Shown here piece after piece: positions 16,647 to 26,570 of a DNA stretch of 64,000 nucleotides. Every line of letters begins with the position of its first letter. Position 1 is the first letter of the stretch. Source of the stretch: Gallionella sp. (GTDB lineage Bacteria > Pseudomonadota > Gammaproteobacteria > Burkholderiales > Gallionellaceae); the NCBI GenBank assembly GCA_028687575.1, contig JAQTZW010000001.1, forward strand, positions 1 to 64,000. The letters run 5' to 3'. Under the pieces are notes generated by a model that had not been told where the DNA came from, ran no database searches, and saw only the letters and a program-made list of their open reading frames with translations. The position numbers were made by a program, and so were the translations under genes.

Positions 16647-19232
16647 ATGTCATTCACAAGCGCACTTAAAAATATCTTTCTGCATGAGAGATATGGCCGT
16701 GCTGATGCGATTCCGCGTCATTTGATCGAGCAATTCACCAGCACCCCCAGACTGGCCGGTTTGCTGCCCTACGTTGGCTGGATTCCAACTGAACGCTTGT
16801 TTATCCTGGATCAAGGCGGTTTCGGCAAAAAAGAGCAGTTTTCAATTGGCTTTGCCATTGAGATTGATCCGCAGACCGGTGCAACTGATGAAATGGAGAA
16901 AATCCTGTCCAGCCTGTTCGATTCATGCATGGCTAAAACAGGCATCCAGATTTCACTGTACGCATCACCAGATATCGCACCGATGTTGAAAAAACAAAAA
17001 GACACGGTGCGAGTAAGCGAACTGGCAGGGATAACGACGCGCCGTAATGAATACTACATGGCTGGCACGTCCAAATCACTACTAGCCAATAGGGTGTATT
17101 GGTTGCGCAATTTCAGGTGCGTCATTTCGATTACGTTACCACTTTCCCCTTTTGAAGTAGGGGATGTAGAGGAGGCGATCAGGACGCGTGAGAGTGTCCG
17201 TGCAACACTCAGGTCGGCGAACTTGGACGGGTTTGACTGGACACCGGATCACCTGCTGGATTTTGTGGGCGATTTCTTCGATCACGAGCGGGTGTTTTGT
17301 CCTGAGAAGCGCAGCGAGTTGTCCGTAAGTTACAACCCAGACCAAATAATCCGCGAACAACTGTCCAACCCCGAAATTGCATCCTGCGTTAGCGATGAAG
17401 CCATCCGGTCTTGCAAGAGCGGCGGAAAAGAAACGGTTATGCAGTTTTTCTCGGTCAGGAACTACCCGAAATATAGCCGCCTGAATCACATGAGCAGTGT
17501 CATTGGCGACCCATACCAAGCCGCCCTGGCAATGCCATGCCCATTCTTGATCACCATGGGCGCGGTTGTGCAAGATTACGAATCCGCACGCACTTATGCG
17601 CAACTAAAAAGTGCTCGCGCTACACAGAACGCGGCCTCGTACATGGCAAGATTTCAGCCAGACCTACAAGATCGTAAGCGCGACTGGGATGCTGTGCTGG
17701 GTGCTTTTGATGAAGGCAAGGGGACGCTGCGCATGTACCACCAAATCTGCCTGCTATCGACAAAAGCTGATGCATCCCGTGCTGAGCACGCGGTTAGATC
17801 GGTGTGGCGTGCGAGGGGGTTTGATCTGTCGCGCGACTATTATTTGCAGCATCAGGCATTTGTCGCATCGCTACCAATGACGCTAGGACAACCATTGCAA
17901 GAAGACTTGGTTGCATTCGGGCGTTCTTACACCAAGACGCTCGACAACGCGGTGATGACATCGCCGTTGATTGCCGAGTGGAAGGGGACCAAGACTCCGC
18001 TGATTACCCTGTTCGGGCGGCGTGGGCAACCGATGGGGTTCGACCTGTTTGACAACACGGGTGGTAACTACAATTTTGCGGTGGCCGCGTTATCCGGGTC
18101 TGGCAAATCGGTATTTGTGAATGAAATGGCGTACCGCTATCGTGCAGCCGATGCCAAAGTCTGGATTATTGACGTAGGCCGCAGTTACAAAAATTTGTGC
18201 GAGTTGATGGGCGGCGAATTCATTGAATTTACTGACGAGCGTGACAATACGCTGTGCCTCAATCCATTCTCGATGGTCAGGGACATCAATAACGACATGG
18301 AAATGTTGCTTCCTCTCCTGGCTGAAATGGCGAGTCCGCGTGAGCCCCTGAACAACTTTTGCTATACCGCACTTGCTTCCGCTATCAAGCAGGTATGGGG
18401 AGTGAAGGGGAGTGACACCACCATCACGGACATTTACGAGCTGCTACGCATTGGCAAAATTAATGAGAGTTCTGATAGCGAAACGGAGTTGATGCACATG
18501 GCCGTCGCACTTGAACCCTACACAAAATACGGCGTATATGCGAGCTACTTTGAAGGTCCTGCAACGATTGAATTTAACAATGACTTTATCGTGCTTGAGC
18601 TTGAGGAACTCAAGAGTAAAAGAGATCTTCAGGCGGTGGTCATGCAGATCATCATGTATCGCATCACCCAGGAAATGTATCTGGATCGCTCCCGGCGCAA
18701 GATCGTGATTATTGACGAGGCGTGGGACTTGATGGGGAGCGGCAGCAGCGGACACTTCATCGAAGCCGGTTATCGCAGGGCAAGAAAGTACGGCGGTGCA
18801 TTCGGCACGATCACCCAAAGCGTGGATGACTACTACAAGACGGAAGCAACCAAAGCAACCATCAATAATGCGGACTGGCTGTTCTTACTGCGGCAGAAGC
18901 CGGAAAACATTGACCGTCTAGGCAAAGAAGGCAAGCTCACCATCGATGAGTGGATGAAACGCCAGCTTTCCTCTATCACCACCGATCATGGCAATTACTC
19001 GGAAATCTTTGTGCATAGCCCGATGGGCTCCGGGATTGGTCGCTTACTGCTTGATCCGTTCTCAATGATGCTGTTCTCCACACGCGCTGAAGATTTCGAG
19101 CGGATAAAGACCATGCGCGAGCAAAACAACATGACGACCGAACAGGCTATCGAGGTACTGCTTAACGAAAGAATCAAAAATGACAGGCGCAAAGGAACGC
19201 GCGAGGACAGACGAAAAATGGGACTTTTTTAA
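16647..19232 (+). CDS. traC: type IV secretion ATPase TraC
   Basis: TraC (VirB4-like) is the cytoplasmic ATPase that powers pilus assembly. The 861 residues compare with 875 in F. The Walker A motif SGSGKSVF lies near residue 484 and Walker B (IVIIDEAWDLM) near 687. The RRARKYGGAFGTITQSVDDYY segment downstream is typical of the family. ATG 16647 (MSFTSALKNIFLHERYGR) immediately follows the traV stop. The gene is intact, which suggests recent function. Confidence 0.95.
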   Translation: MSFTSALKNIFLHERYGRADAIPRHLIEQFTSTPRLAGLLPYVGWIPTERLFILDQGGFGKKEQFSIGFAIEIDPQTGATDEMEKILSSLFDSCMAKTGIQISLYASPDIAPMLKKQKDTVRVSELAGITTRRNEYYMAGTSKSLLANRVYWLRNFRCVISITLPLSPFEVGDVEEAIRTRESVRATLRSANLDGFDWTPDHLLDFVGDFFDHERVFCPEKRSELSVSYNPDQIIREQLSNPEIASCVSDEAIRSCKSGGKETVMQFFSVRNYPKYSRLNHMSSVIGDPYQAALAMPCPFLITMGAVVQDYESARTYAQLKSARATQNAASYMARFQPDLQDRKRDWDAVLGAFDEGKGTLRMYHQICLLSTKADASRAEHAVRSVWRARGFDLSRDYYLQHQAFVASLPMTLGQPLQEDLVAFGRSYTKTLDNAVMTSPLIAEWKGTKTPLITLFGRRGQPMGFDLFDNTGGNYNFAVAALSGSGKSVFVNEMAYRYRAADAKVWIIDVGRSYKNLCELMGGEFIEFTDERDNTLCLNPFSMVRDINNDMEMLLPLLAEMASPREPLNNFCYTALASAIKQVWGVKGSDTTITDIYELLRIGKINESSDSETELMHMAVALEPYTKYGVYASYFEGPATIEFNNDFIVLELEELKSKRDLQAVVMQIIMYRITQEMYLDRSRRKIVIIDEAWDLMGSGSSGHFIEAGYRRARKYGGAFGTITQSVDDYYKTEATKATINNADWLFLLRQKPENIDRLGKEGKLTIDEWMKRQLSSITTDHGNYSEIFVHSPMGSGIGRLLLDPFSMMLFSTRAEDFERIKTMREQNNMTTEQAIEVLLNERIKNDRRKGTREDRRKMGLF

Positions 19233-19277
19233 CACGAAGATCGAGTCGAAAACTTTATTCACATAAGGAAACTAAAA

Positions 19278-19472
19278 ATGGCAAACAACATGAAACGCAA
19301 TGTCGTCCGTCGCATCATTGAACGCTGCAAGACCGAAGAAAAGCGGGCAAGGGACATTGCTGGCGAGCTAAAAAATGCGGGCTACAAGGTATTTACTGCG
19401 TCTTTCTGCCTGTGTGAGGACGTGGTGTTTTTTGATACTCATGCAGGCTTGCAGATTCGCATCATCGCTTAA
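19278..19472 (+). CDS. small basic protein of the transfer operon, unknown
   Basis: A 64-residue soluble protein (MANNMKRNVVRRIIERCKTE...). The N-terminal half is strongly basic and probably helical; the second half is more hydrophobic and has two close cysteines (CLCEDVVFF). The start is preceded by AAGGAAAC. No family is recognised. It sits between traC and trbI, where F-type systems often carry small accessory genes. Confidence 0.55.
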   Translation: MANNMKRNVVRRIIERCKTEEKRARDIAGELKNAGYKVFTASFCLCEDVVFFDTHAGLQIRIIA

Positions 19473-19484
19473 TCGGGAAACAAA

Positions 19485-19847
19485 ATGTCCACTCTCGCTC
19501 ACTTCACCACTGGCGTTGTCTCGGCAACGGTCACTATCGCAGTCTTGGCCGGATGGCAATATTTTCACCCCGCGCCCGCAATGGCGAAGGTGGACATTAT
19601 CGGTATTGTCACTTCGCAACAAAAGAAATTGGCCGCGCAAATGAAGCCCGGCATGGATCAGACAGCGCAAACGGAAATCATTGAGTCAGCCTCGCGCTTT
19701 GGCAAACAGCTTGATGCTGCGCTTACCCAGGTAGCAGGCGAGTGCAGATGTACGCTCATTAACTCGGCTGCGATTATCAAAGATTCACCCGGCACCACCT
19801 ACGATTACACACAGCGCGTCACTGAGCTGGCCTTGGGCAAGAAGTAA
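19485..19847 (+). CDS. trbI: TrbI-family protein of the F-type system
   Basis: A small inner-membrane protein. F TrbI influences pilus retraction. The 120 residues have an N-terminal transmembrane helix (FTTGVVSATVTIAVLAGWQYF) and a periplasmic domain with VDIIGIVTSQQKKLAAQM and LTQVAGECRCTLINSAAI, typical of TrbI/TrhF-like proteins. It lies before traF with only three bases between; traW and traU, which usually follow trbI, are missing. Confidence 0.8.
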   Translation: MSTLAHFTTGVVSATVTIAVLAGWQYFHPAPAMAKVDIIGIVTSQQKKLAAQMKPGMDQTAQTEIIESASRFGKQLDAALTQVAGECRCTLINSAAIIKDSPGTTYDYTQRVTELALGKK

Positions 19848-19850
19848 CTC

Positions 19851-20672
19851 ATGCGCCTGGCTATCCCAACTTTGCTTATTTTGATGGCCGCGTTAGTGCC
19901 GACATCATCGTTCGCGCTGGAAGGACGAGATTATCCATCAGGCATGGAATATTCATCTGCATGGGCGTGTCATGGTCAGGAAAAGTTTAACTGGTACTGT
20001 GAAGAAGCAGCACGGCCAGTCAAGAAGCCCAAAGAAATCAGCGTATCTGAAAAATCGGAAAAGACTAAAGAAGAGCTCGCTGTCGAAGAACTGGAGAAGA
20101 TACGCAAAGACCTTGATGCCAAGCGCGCGCTGGCCGTGGTGCATCCCACCGCAGAAAACATCAAATCGTACATGGCCGCGCAGAAGGTTGAAATCGACCG
20201 GGCCAGCTATTTTGCGGATATATGGCGGCGTGTCCTGTGGCAAAACGCCGAGCTGAACTTTGAACTTAAAAATCCAATGAATAACTCCGCCATCAAGGTG
20301 GCAACGCGAGACCGGGATGCCAGGCAAAACAACACGATGGCCGACCTTGCCAAAGAGTGGGGGATATTCTTCTTCTTTCGGGGTGATTGCCCCTATTGCA
20401 AGCACATGGTGCCGACCTTGCAATGGATTACCCGCCAATACGATATGACAATTCTACCGATCAGTTTGGATGGATCAACGATTGACGGATTGCCTCCCTC
20501 GGTTAAAGACAACGGTTTATCCGCAAAGTTGGGGGTGGATGCCGTGCCGCTGTTTGTGTTGGGTAATGTCAAAACACACAAAATGGTCGTTCTGGGTTCG
20601 GGCGTGTTGTCGTTGCAGGACTTCGTTGAGCGGATTTATGTGTTGACTCAAACCAAACCCGGCGATCTCTAA
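19851..20672 (+). CDS. traF: conjugal pilus assembly protein TraF
   Basis: TraF is a periplasmic thioredoxin-fold protein needed for F-pilus assembly. The 273 residues have a signal peptide ending SSFALE, a charged helical middle (about 55-90), and a thioredoxin-like domain with the redox motif CPYCK near residue 179, plus the cis-Pro region VDAVPLFVLG. Not all plasmid TraF proteins keep the CxxC; this one does, so it may be redox active alongside DsbC. It is followed by traH, the standard order. Confidence 0.93.
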   Translation: MRLAIPTLLILMAALVPTSSFALEGRDYPSGMEYSSAWACHGQEKFNWYCEEAARPVKKPKEISVSEKSEKTKEELAVEELEKIRKDLDAKRALAVVHPTAENIKSYMAAQKVEIDRASYFADIWRRVLWQNAELNFELKNPMNNSAIKVATRDRDARQNNTMADLAKEWGIFFFFRGDCPYCKHMVPTLQWITRQYDMTILPISLDGSTIDGLPPSVKDNGLSAKLGVDAVPLFVLGNVKTHKMVVLGSGVLSLQDFVERIYVLTQTKPGDL

Positions 20673-20684
20673 AAGGATTTCATC

Positions 20685-22103
20685 ATGCGCTACAACAAAC
20701 TGCTCATTTCCGTGCTTGCTGCCGCCTGTTTCATCTCCGCGCCTGCCAACGCTAACGTGGGAACAGGAATGCAGAGTTGGTTCGACAGTATGGGTGGGTA
20801 CTCAAATGCCACACCGCCGTCGTCTTACAAGGGGCAGACGATGAACGGATACTCGGCGGGCGGCTTTTACGCCAGATCACCCGTAAAGAGCTACCAGCTC
20901 GTTCAGATGACACCGCCATCGCTGAATATCGGCTGCGGTGGGATTGACCTGACAGCAGGTTCGTTTTCATTTATCAACAAAGCTGCGATTACCGCGCTTT
21001 TCCAGAACATCGGCACTTCAATCAGCTACGCATTCCTGCTGGCCATCAAGTCATCCATGCCTGAAATGGCAAGTCTGTTCGAGTATTTGCAGGATGTTGC
21101 CAACAAGGTCAACGGAATGAATGTCAACTCCTGCAAGATGGCGGAAGGTATCCCCGCGCTATTTGGTTCTGATCTATCCAAAAGTTCATCGGATATGTTT
21201 GGTCATGTGGCGGGAGCTGTTTCAAATATGCTGCCGGATTCATACGATGCATGGAAGACCTCACGAGATAGCGCAGCAGCAAAGCGACTCGCGGAGGATG
21301 CGGCCATTGCACTAGACCCCTCCAAAAAAGATCAATACAGACCCGGTAATGTGGTTTGGATGGCCTTGAGCAAAAGCACCGGATTGGATAATGAAGACAA
21401 ACTTTTCATTATGAGTATGACGGGAACAATCATTATTGATCCGCCAAATCCAGCAGTAAACGCCGCGAATGGTGGTACAAGCGCAAGCTGGCATTACGTT
21501 GATCCAACGGGAGTGGAGATAAATGACTTTATCGGTTACAACGATGGCGTAACCTCGCCAATCAACCTGCTCACTTGCGACACAGCGGTGGATTGCCTTC
21601 ATCCTACCGTTGGTAGTATCGCGGTCACGCCGTTTATCAATCGAATTGCGACCAAGCTGGACAATTTGAGGAACAACGTGATTAGTCGCGGTCCGCAAAC
21701 GATCAGCGATTTTAAGCTGGTCGATGCTTCCGCGATTCCGGTCTGGAAAATGATCTCCACCAGCGCGTCCGTCAATCCCGGATTTATTGATGCGTACAAA
21801 AGACTGATTGCTGTGGACGTTGCCTATGCCTACATCAATAACATCCTCAAAACGGCAGCGCAAATCATGGCTAATTCACAGAACGGCTCTGCTCCAAAAG
21901 ACGCGCAAGACGCACTGCAGAAACTGAATGATAGGCTCACACTGCTGAACGGCAATCTTCAAACATCACGTCTCGCGGAATACGCAAAGGTGCAACAGGA
22001 AGCGCAACTGGAAAGGCAAATACAGCTCATGCACCAGGCAATGGTTGCCGGTATTCCTGCACAAGCCTTTACTTCGATGACCGTGTTTGGGAATGAACGT
22101 TAA
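20685..22103 (+). CDS. traH: conjugal pilus assembly protein TraH
   Basis: TraH is a periplasmic or outer-membrane protein required for pilus assembly. The 472 residues begin with a signal peptide (ISAPANANVG) and the family opening MQSWFDSMGGYSNATPPSSY, then GGFYARSPVK and the GCGGIDLTAGSFSFIN cysteine motif; helical segments form the C-terminus. AAAAGGATT precedes the ATG. Its stop overlaps traG (TAATG). Confidence 0.94.
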   Translation: MRYNKLLISVLAAACFISAPANANVGTGMQSWFDSMGGYSNATPPSSYKGQTMNGYSAGGFYARSPVKSYQLVQMTPPSLNIGCGGIDLTAGSFSFINKAAITALFQNIGTSISYAFLLAIKSSMPEMASLFEYLQDVANKVNGMNVNSCKMAEGIPALFGSDLSKSSSDMFGHVAGAVSNMLPDSYDAWKTSRDSAAAKRLAEDAAIALDPSKKDQYRPGNVVWMALSKSTGLDNEDKLFIMSMTGTIIIDPPNPAVNAANGGTSASWHYVDPTGVEINDFIGYNDGVTSPINLLTCDTAVDCLHPTVGSIAVTPFINRIATKLDNLRNNVISRGPQTISDFKLVDASAIPVWKMISTSASVNPGFIDAYKRLIAVDVAYAYINNILKTAAQIMANSQNGSAPKDAQDALQKLNDRLTLLNGNLQTSRLAEYAKVQQEAQLERQIQLMHQAMVAGIPAQAFTSMTVFGNER

Positions 22104-25100
22104 TGTTTACGTTTGAGATATTTTCCTACTGGAACGTCAGGGAACTACAGCTGGTGTTCAACGCAGTGGCTGCAATTGTGGGTAGCAGCGATTATCTTGG
22201 CCTCATGCGCACCATTGCTTTGGTAGGTCTGCTTTCAATGGCAATGGCCGTGCTTGCAGGATTCAGTCAGCTACCCGACTTCGGACGGTGGGTCATTATG
22301 CTGGCCGTATTCAATGGAATGCTGCTCGTCCCTAAAGTCAGCGTGGTGATAACCGACCGAACCGGGAACCAGCCCTCCGTTACTGTGGCCAACGTACCCA
22401 TTGGCCTTGCCTCTTTTGCACACTCGGTTAGTCATGTCGGGGACTGGTTAACTCGAACGTTTGAGACAACCTTTTCACTGCCAGCCGACATCCAGTTCCG
22501 CAGCAACGGCACACTGTGGGGGCATCGCGTTCAGCAAGAAATACTGCACACCAAGTTCGATAATTCGATTTTGACCAGCAATCTCATGGAGTTTTATCGG
22601 GAATGCGTGGTGCCAGAATATGCTACAGGCTACATCGTCGCCTCAGACATGGCAAAAACGAACGACATCTGGACTTATCTAAACGGCAGAACCAATCCGG
22701 GTAGGCTCGTCACAATTCGCGCTGTTCCAGGTTCAACACCGGTTGCAGGAACGTATGGCTGCGATGGCGCATACGGATTTTTGACCACGCAAATACTCGC
22801 GGTCAATACGCAGCAAATGAATACGTTGGGCAATCGGCTTTATCCGGGATTACCAACCGCTGCCGCCAATGCTGCCGTGCAAAGCGCGATTCAAACCAGC
22901 ACCAACTACATGCTGGGTATCTCTAAAACCGCAATGGATACGGTTAAACAAACAGCTATGAGCAATTTTATGATTGATGCCCAGTACCTGCTGCCAGCAC
23001 AGATCGGCGATGCGGCAGGTGCGGCGGCAAACTTGGCTCAGGCGCAAGCCATCCGTTCAACCTCCGACAGCTACAAAATGATGTCCAAGCTATCGGAAAG
23101 CACCATGCCTAAGGTCAAGAACATCGTGGAGATTGTGCAGTATTCGGTTTTTCCGATCATCATGTTGCTGGTATTGCTGGCGGGGCATAAAGGTGGGTTG
23201 GTATTGAAGGGCTATGTAATGAGCCTTGTGTGGGTGCAATTGTGGCCACCGCTTTATGCTGTCATGCACCTTGTGATGACAATGCACGCGCAAGACCTAG
23301 CGGCAATGACCAGCGGGCTTGGTTTGTCCATGTCGCAATACAGCATGGTGAACAACGCTTACATTAGCGATGAGGCCATCGCCGGCATGATCGCCGCCAT
23401 GGCGATACCCGCCATCGCAGCAGCAATCGTAAAGGGCGGTGATGTCGGCGCACAGGCCATTGCTGGGATGACGACGCCAGCGCGTGAAGCCGAGAGAATT
23501 GCCTCTGGCATGTCGGCAGGAAATACGCAGATGGGCAACGCCTCTCTGGGTAATCAGTCCGCCGATAATTTAAGCATGATGCAATACAGTGCAAATCCAA
23601 CGATTCGTCAAGGTGGGTTTAGCGCTACTGGCGCGGACAATGTAGGTAACTTCTACGGTATGGAAAATGGCAAAGCAACCCATCTGGTTAACAATACTGC
23701 CGCATTCCAAAATATCGGGGCTAAGGTTGGTCTGAGCGGGAGAACATCTGGTTCGCTTCAAACGGCTTCAGAAAATTCGGAAAGAGCCGCGCTTGCCGAC
23801 ACGACAACCGCCTCCAACAGCATGACCGCAGCCCGTAGTGCCACTTCTTCTTTTGAAAGAGGTCACGGGAAAAGTATCAATGCTTCAACCGGTGACACAT
23901 TAACAAGTGCAGCGCAGTTTATGACCTCGTTTGGACAGGAACAGGCATTGACAGATAAGTTTGCCAAGGAGCATGGCTTAAACCAAACGCAGATGGCACA
24001 AGTATCGGCCTTCGCCAGAGCCGAGGCATCGGGTGGGCTGAATACTCCGTTTGGCGGCGCAACCGTATCGGGCGGTGTTGAAACCAAAGGAACAAGTAGT
24101 TCGGCAACATCACAAACACAAAAATTAGCCCACGAATTGGCAAGTAAAAAGGACTACAAAGAGGCGGTCACCAAGACCAATACCGCAGCGCATAGCTCCA
24201 GTTTTACGCAGGGTGACGAGTCAACCGTGAGAGCAGCGACAGGGGTTAGAAGCAGTCTTGATAACAGTTTGTCGAATGTGCAATCTGCCCAAGCCAGCCA
24301 TGAAAAAGCAGTTGCTTTCAAAGAGGCCGCGACCCGCACCAAGGAAATGGGGGCGAGCTACGATACAAATCACATGAACGAGTTCATGGATTGGATGAGA
24401 GGACAAAACAATCCGACATCCGGGAAAACTTTCACAGCCAACGATGTTGAAGCGATGTCTCGTTATGCTCCAGAAAGCTTGAGCCAGTACGCTCAAAAAT
24501 TCTCTGATGAAAAGTTAGTCCCAGAGATCGAAAAAACCATGCCAGCACCAACCAACGGGGTAGCAGCCCAGCACGAACAAAACCAAGCCACTGTGCCTGG
24601 CACTCAAGCAGTTTCAGCTTTTGACGCGAAAAATAACAAGGAAGTAGTGGGGCTACAAGCAACTGCCGGCGTTATTCCCGGCACTGCGCCAGCCAACAAT
24701 GTGACAGGTCAAGTGCAGGCGATGACAGGGCAAGCCACTGCCGCAATCGGCGCAGGCAAAGGGGAGGTTCATAAAGATGGTGAGCCGATCAGGACCAATG
24801 CAGAAAATTCCACCGAACCAACCAAGGGAAGCAATCTTGGGCGGGCTGCCGCGAATGCATTGCCGGTCGCGCTTGGGTCAGACGCAACTAAACTTGCGGA
24901 TAGGGCAGGGCTGATTCCAGATGATGCCGGTGTGGCGAAGCCAGTTGCGGATCAGAATACAGGAACGCTCACTGAGAACATCGTGGGTACTGCGATTGCT
25001 GTTGGTTTGACGGTTGGGGGTGGGGCTGGCGGCAAACTTCTTGGTAATGTCGGTGGAAAAATTCTAGGCAGGGAAGCTGGAGATGTTGCGCAGGCAACCG

Positions 25101-25516
25101 CGCTGAAAGTTGCCGCCAAAACGGAAGAGCGCGTAGCATCTCAGGCAACCAAGGCCGAAGGCGGTGTACTCAAAGCCGAAACAGCGGCAGCACCTGAAGC
25201 AACAGCCGCATCCAAAGTGGCAGCCGATAAAGCCAAAGAAAATATCGAAAGGAGCGCTGCGCGCAAAGGAGCGGAGGCCGATGTTGGAACTGCCAGTACC
25301 GTACAAGGGGTTGGCATGATAAGTGGCGCAATAGCCGGTGGCGGAATAGCCAAAGGGTTATCAGGTGAAGAAGGTGTGGCGCACAACCCAGCCGTTCAGC
25401 CTGTGCTTCAAGCGGTAGAAAATACCAACAACGCTACGCTTGAAGCTGTATCTGATGTGGCAAATAAAGCTAACAACCTTGGCAACAAGATTGCGGACAC
25501 GATAAACAAGAAATAA
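22103..25516 (+). CDS. traG: mating-pair stabilisation protein TraG
   Basis: TraG works in pilus assembly through its membrane-bound N-terminal half. Its periplasmic C-terminal half works in mating-pair stabilisation and, in F and SXT, entry exclusion. At 1137 residues it is close to SXT TraG. Several transmembrane helices lie within the first 470 residues (TIALVGLLSMAMAVLAGF; VFPIIMLLVLLAG; the alanine-rich AAMAIPAIAAAIV). The remainder is a long Ala/Ser/Thr/Gln-rich region with weak sequence constraint. No frameshift is seen. A convergent gene on the other strand ends 52 bases downstream. Confidence 0.93.
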   Translation: MFTFEIFSYWNVRELQLVFNAVAAIVGSSDYLGLMRTIALVGLLSMAMAVLAGFSQLPDFGRWVIMLAVFNGMLLVPKVSVVITDRTGNQPSVTVANVPIGLASFAHSVSHVGDWLTRTFETTFSLPADIQFRSNGTLWGHRVQQEILHTKFDNSILTSNLMEFYRECVVPEYATGYIVASDMAKTNDIWTYLNGRTNPGRLVTIRAVPGSTPVAGTYGCDGAYGFLTTQILAVNTQQMNTLGNRLYPGLPTAAANAAVQSAIQTSTNYMLGISKTAMDTVKQTAMSNFMIDAQYLLPAQIGDAAGAAANLAQAQAIRSTSDSYKMMSKLSESTMPKVKNIVEIVQYSVFPIIMLLVLLAGHKGGLVLKGYVMSLVWVQLWPPLYAVMHLVMTMHAQDLAAMTSGLGLSMSQYSMVNNAYISDEAIAGMIAAMAIPAIAAAIVKGGDVGAQAIAGMTTPAREAERIASGMSAGNTQMGNASLGNQSADNLSMMQYSANPTIRQGGFSATGADNVGNFYGMENGKATHLVNNTAAFQNIGAKVGLSGRTSGSLQTASENSERAALADTTTASNSMTAARSATSSFERGHGKSINASTGDTLTSAAQFMTSFGQEQALTDKFAKEHGLNQTQMAQVSAFARAEASGGLNTPFGGATVSGGVETKGTSSSATSQTQKLAHELASKKDYKEAVTKTNTAAHSSSFTQGDESTVRAATGVRSSLDNSLSNVQSAQASHEKAVAFKEAATRTKEMGASYDTNHMNEFMDWMRGQNNPTSGKTFTANDVEAMSRYAPESLSQYAQKFSDEKLVPEIEKTMPAPTNGVAAQHEQNQATVPGTQAVSAFDAKNNKEVVGLQATAGVIPGTAPANNVTGQVQAMTGQATAAIGAGKGEVHKDGEPIRTNAENSTEPTKGSNLGRAAANALPVALGSDATKLADRAGLIPDDAGVAKPVADQNTGTLTENIVGTAIAVGLTVGGGAGGKLLGNVGGKILGREAGDVAQATALKVAAKTEERVASQATKAEGGVLKAETAAAPEATAASKVAADKAKENIERSAARKGAEADVGTASTVQGVGMISGAIAGGGIAKGLSGEEGVAHNPAVQPVLQAVENTNNATLEAVSDVANKANNLGNKIADTINKK

Positions 25517-25548
25517 AAAAAGGGCGGTAGGGCGTCATTTGCCGCCCC
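25514..25548 (-). terminator. terminator for the leftward membrane-protein gene
   Basis: Read on the minus strand, the stem GGGCGG/CCGCCC (25522-25547) is followed by seven T (25521-25515). It sits just after the stop of the leftward gene at 25568 and may also slow transcription out of traG. Confidence 0.7.
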
Positions 25549-25567
25549 AAACCATTCATCTTGGGTA

Positions 25568-26146
25568 TTACCAGCGATGACCGATGCCGCTTCGCCTAAA
25601 CGCTCTTGTCATTTCATCTTCGCGTTCTCTTGACTCATCCAGTTCACGGTACACTTGCCGCCAATCATCAGCGGTGAGGTTTTTTGACATTTCTGCCGAC
25701 CTTCTGGTCGCCCTCATTGCGCTAGGGGATGTCCAAAGCAAAAACCACATGGTTAAAATTACAATGATCAGCATCCACACAAAAGACACCATCGCACCTA
25801 ATGCGAAAAAGAACAGAAAACTCAATCCAAGCTTGATAGCGCCATCTTCGATTACGAGTTTCCACCCAGCCATCAAGTCATAGAAATACTGTTTAACCGG
25901 GCTGTCCATGTAAACAACTGTTGCGTAGTGATGTTTGTCTGGCACGATCACATCACGGTATTTCGGAAGGCCAAACCAGCCTGTTTCGCCAGATCCGTCT
26001 TGCGCCGCAAAGCTATTAGTCTGCATTGCGTCAGCGCCCTTCTGCAATCCAAAAGCTTTGCGATATAACCCAACCGCGCCTTTGCCAATGTAGTAAATAA
26101 TCGTGCCAGCACCAATAGCGAACACCAATAAAATCAAGATTTCCAT
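25568..26146 (-). CDS. inner-membrane protein convergent to traG, unknown
   Basis: A 192-residue protein with an N-terminal helix (ILILLVFAIGAGTIIYYIG) and two adjacent helices at about 105-140 (LGLSFLFFFALGAMVSFVWMLIIVILTMWFLLW). The remainder is charged and ends in a helical tail (REREDEMTRAFRRSG). No family is recognised. In F and SXT, inner-membrane entry-exclusion proteins are encoded right after traG, but on the same strand; here the strand is opposite, so exclusion is only one possibility. Confidence 0.7.
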   Translation of the reverse strand: MEILILLVFAIGAGTIIYYIGKGAVGLYRKAFGLQKGADAMQTNSFAAQDGSGETGWFGLPKYRDVIVPDKHHYATVVYMDSPVKQYFYDLMAGWKLVIEDGAIKLGLSFLFFFALGAMVSFVWMLIIVILTMWFLLWTSPSAMRATRRSAEMSKNLTADDWRQVYRELDESREREDEMTRAFRRSGIGHRW

Positions 26147-26174
26147 TTTTTATCTCCTTTGTGCCAATAGCAAT

Positions 26175-26570
26175 TTAGTCGATTAACTTCATCCCGCAAT
26201 TCTTGACAGCACCTTGGTCAAATGTCGCTGTATAGCCACATCCAGCATCGCTGGCAGAACGCTCAATCAAGCAGTCCGAAAAATCAGCGTTATTAGCCTT
26301 GAATAGTCGCAAAGCTCTCCAAACAATGTCGGCATTCGCAACGATAATTTCTTTGGTGCGCAACAACGTTTCCAGCACAACACAAATCTCAGCCTTGGAT
26401 GATGAGTAGCATCCCATCAACACCCAGACCAGTTCCACCACCGAAACAAGGCTAAGGTAGCCCGGATCATCCGCAGATAACGAGTCAATCAGTCGCGTTG
26501 CTTTGGGCGACTGCACCGGGTCGTCCTGAGCAATATAGCGAACGAGAACATTGGTATCCAAACCGATCAT
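26175..26570 (-). CDS. PIN-domain toxin (VapC-like)
   Basis: A predicted Mg-dependent ribonuclease of a type II toxin-antitoxin pair. The 131 residues carry the PIN acidic residues: Asp5 in MIGLDTNVLVRY, Glu46 in SVVELVWVL, and Asp96 and Asp99 in NADFSDCLI. The start overlaps the antitoxin stop by four bases (ATGA), the usual antitoxin-first order. The pair may stabilise the element. The RNA target is unknown. Confidence 0.9.
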   Translation of the reverse strand: MIGLDTNVLVRYIAQDDPVQSPKATRLIDSLSADDPGYLSLVSVVELVWVLMGCYSSSKAEICVVLETLLRTKEIIVANADIVWRALRLFKANNADFSDCLIERSASDAGCGYTATFDQGAVKNCGMKLID

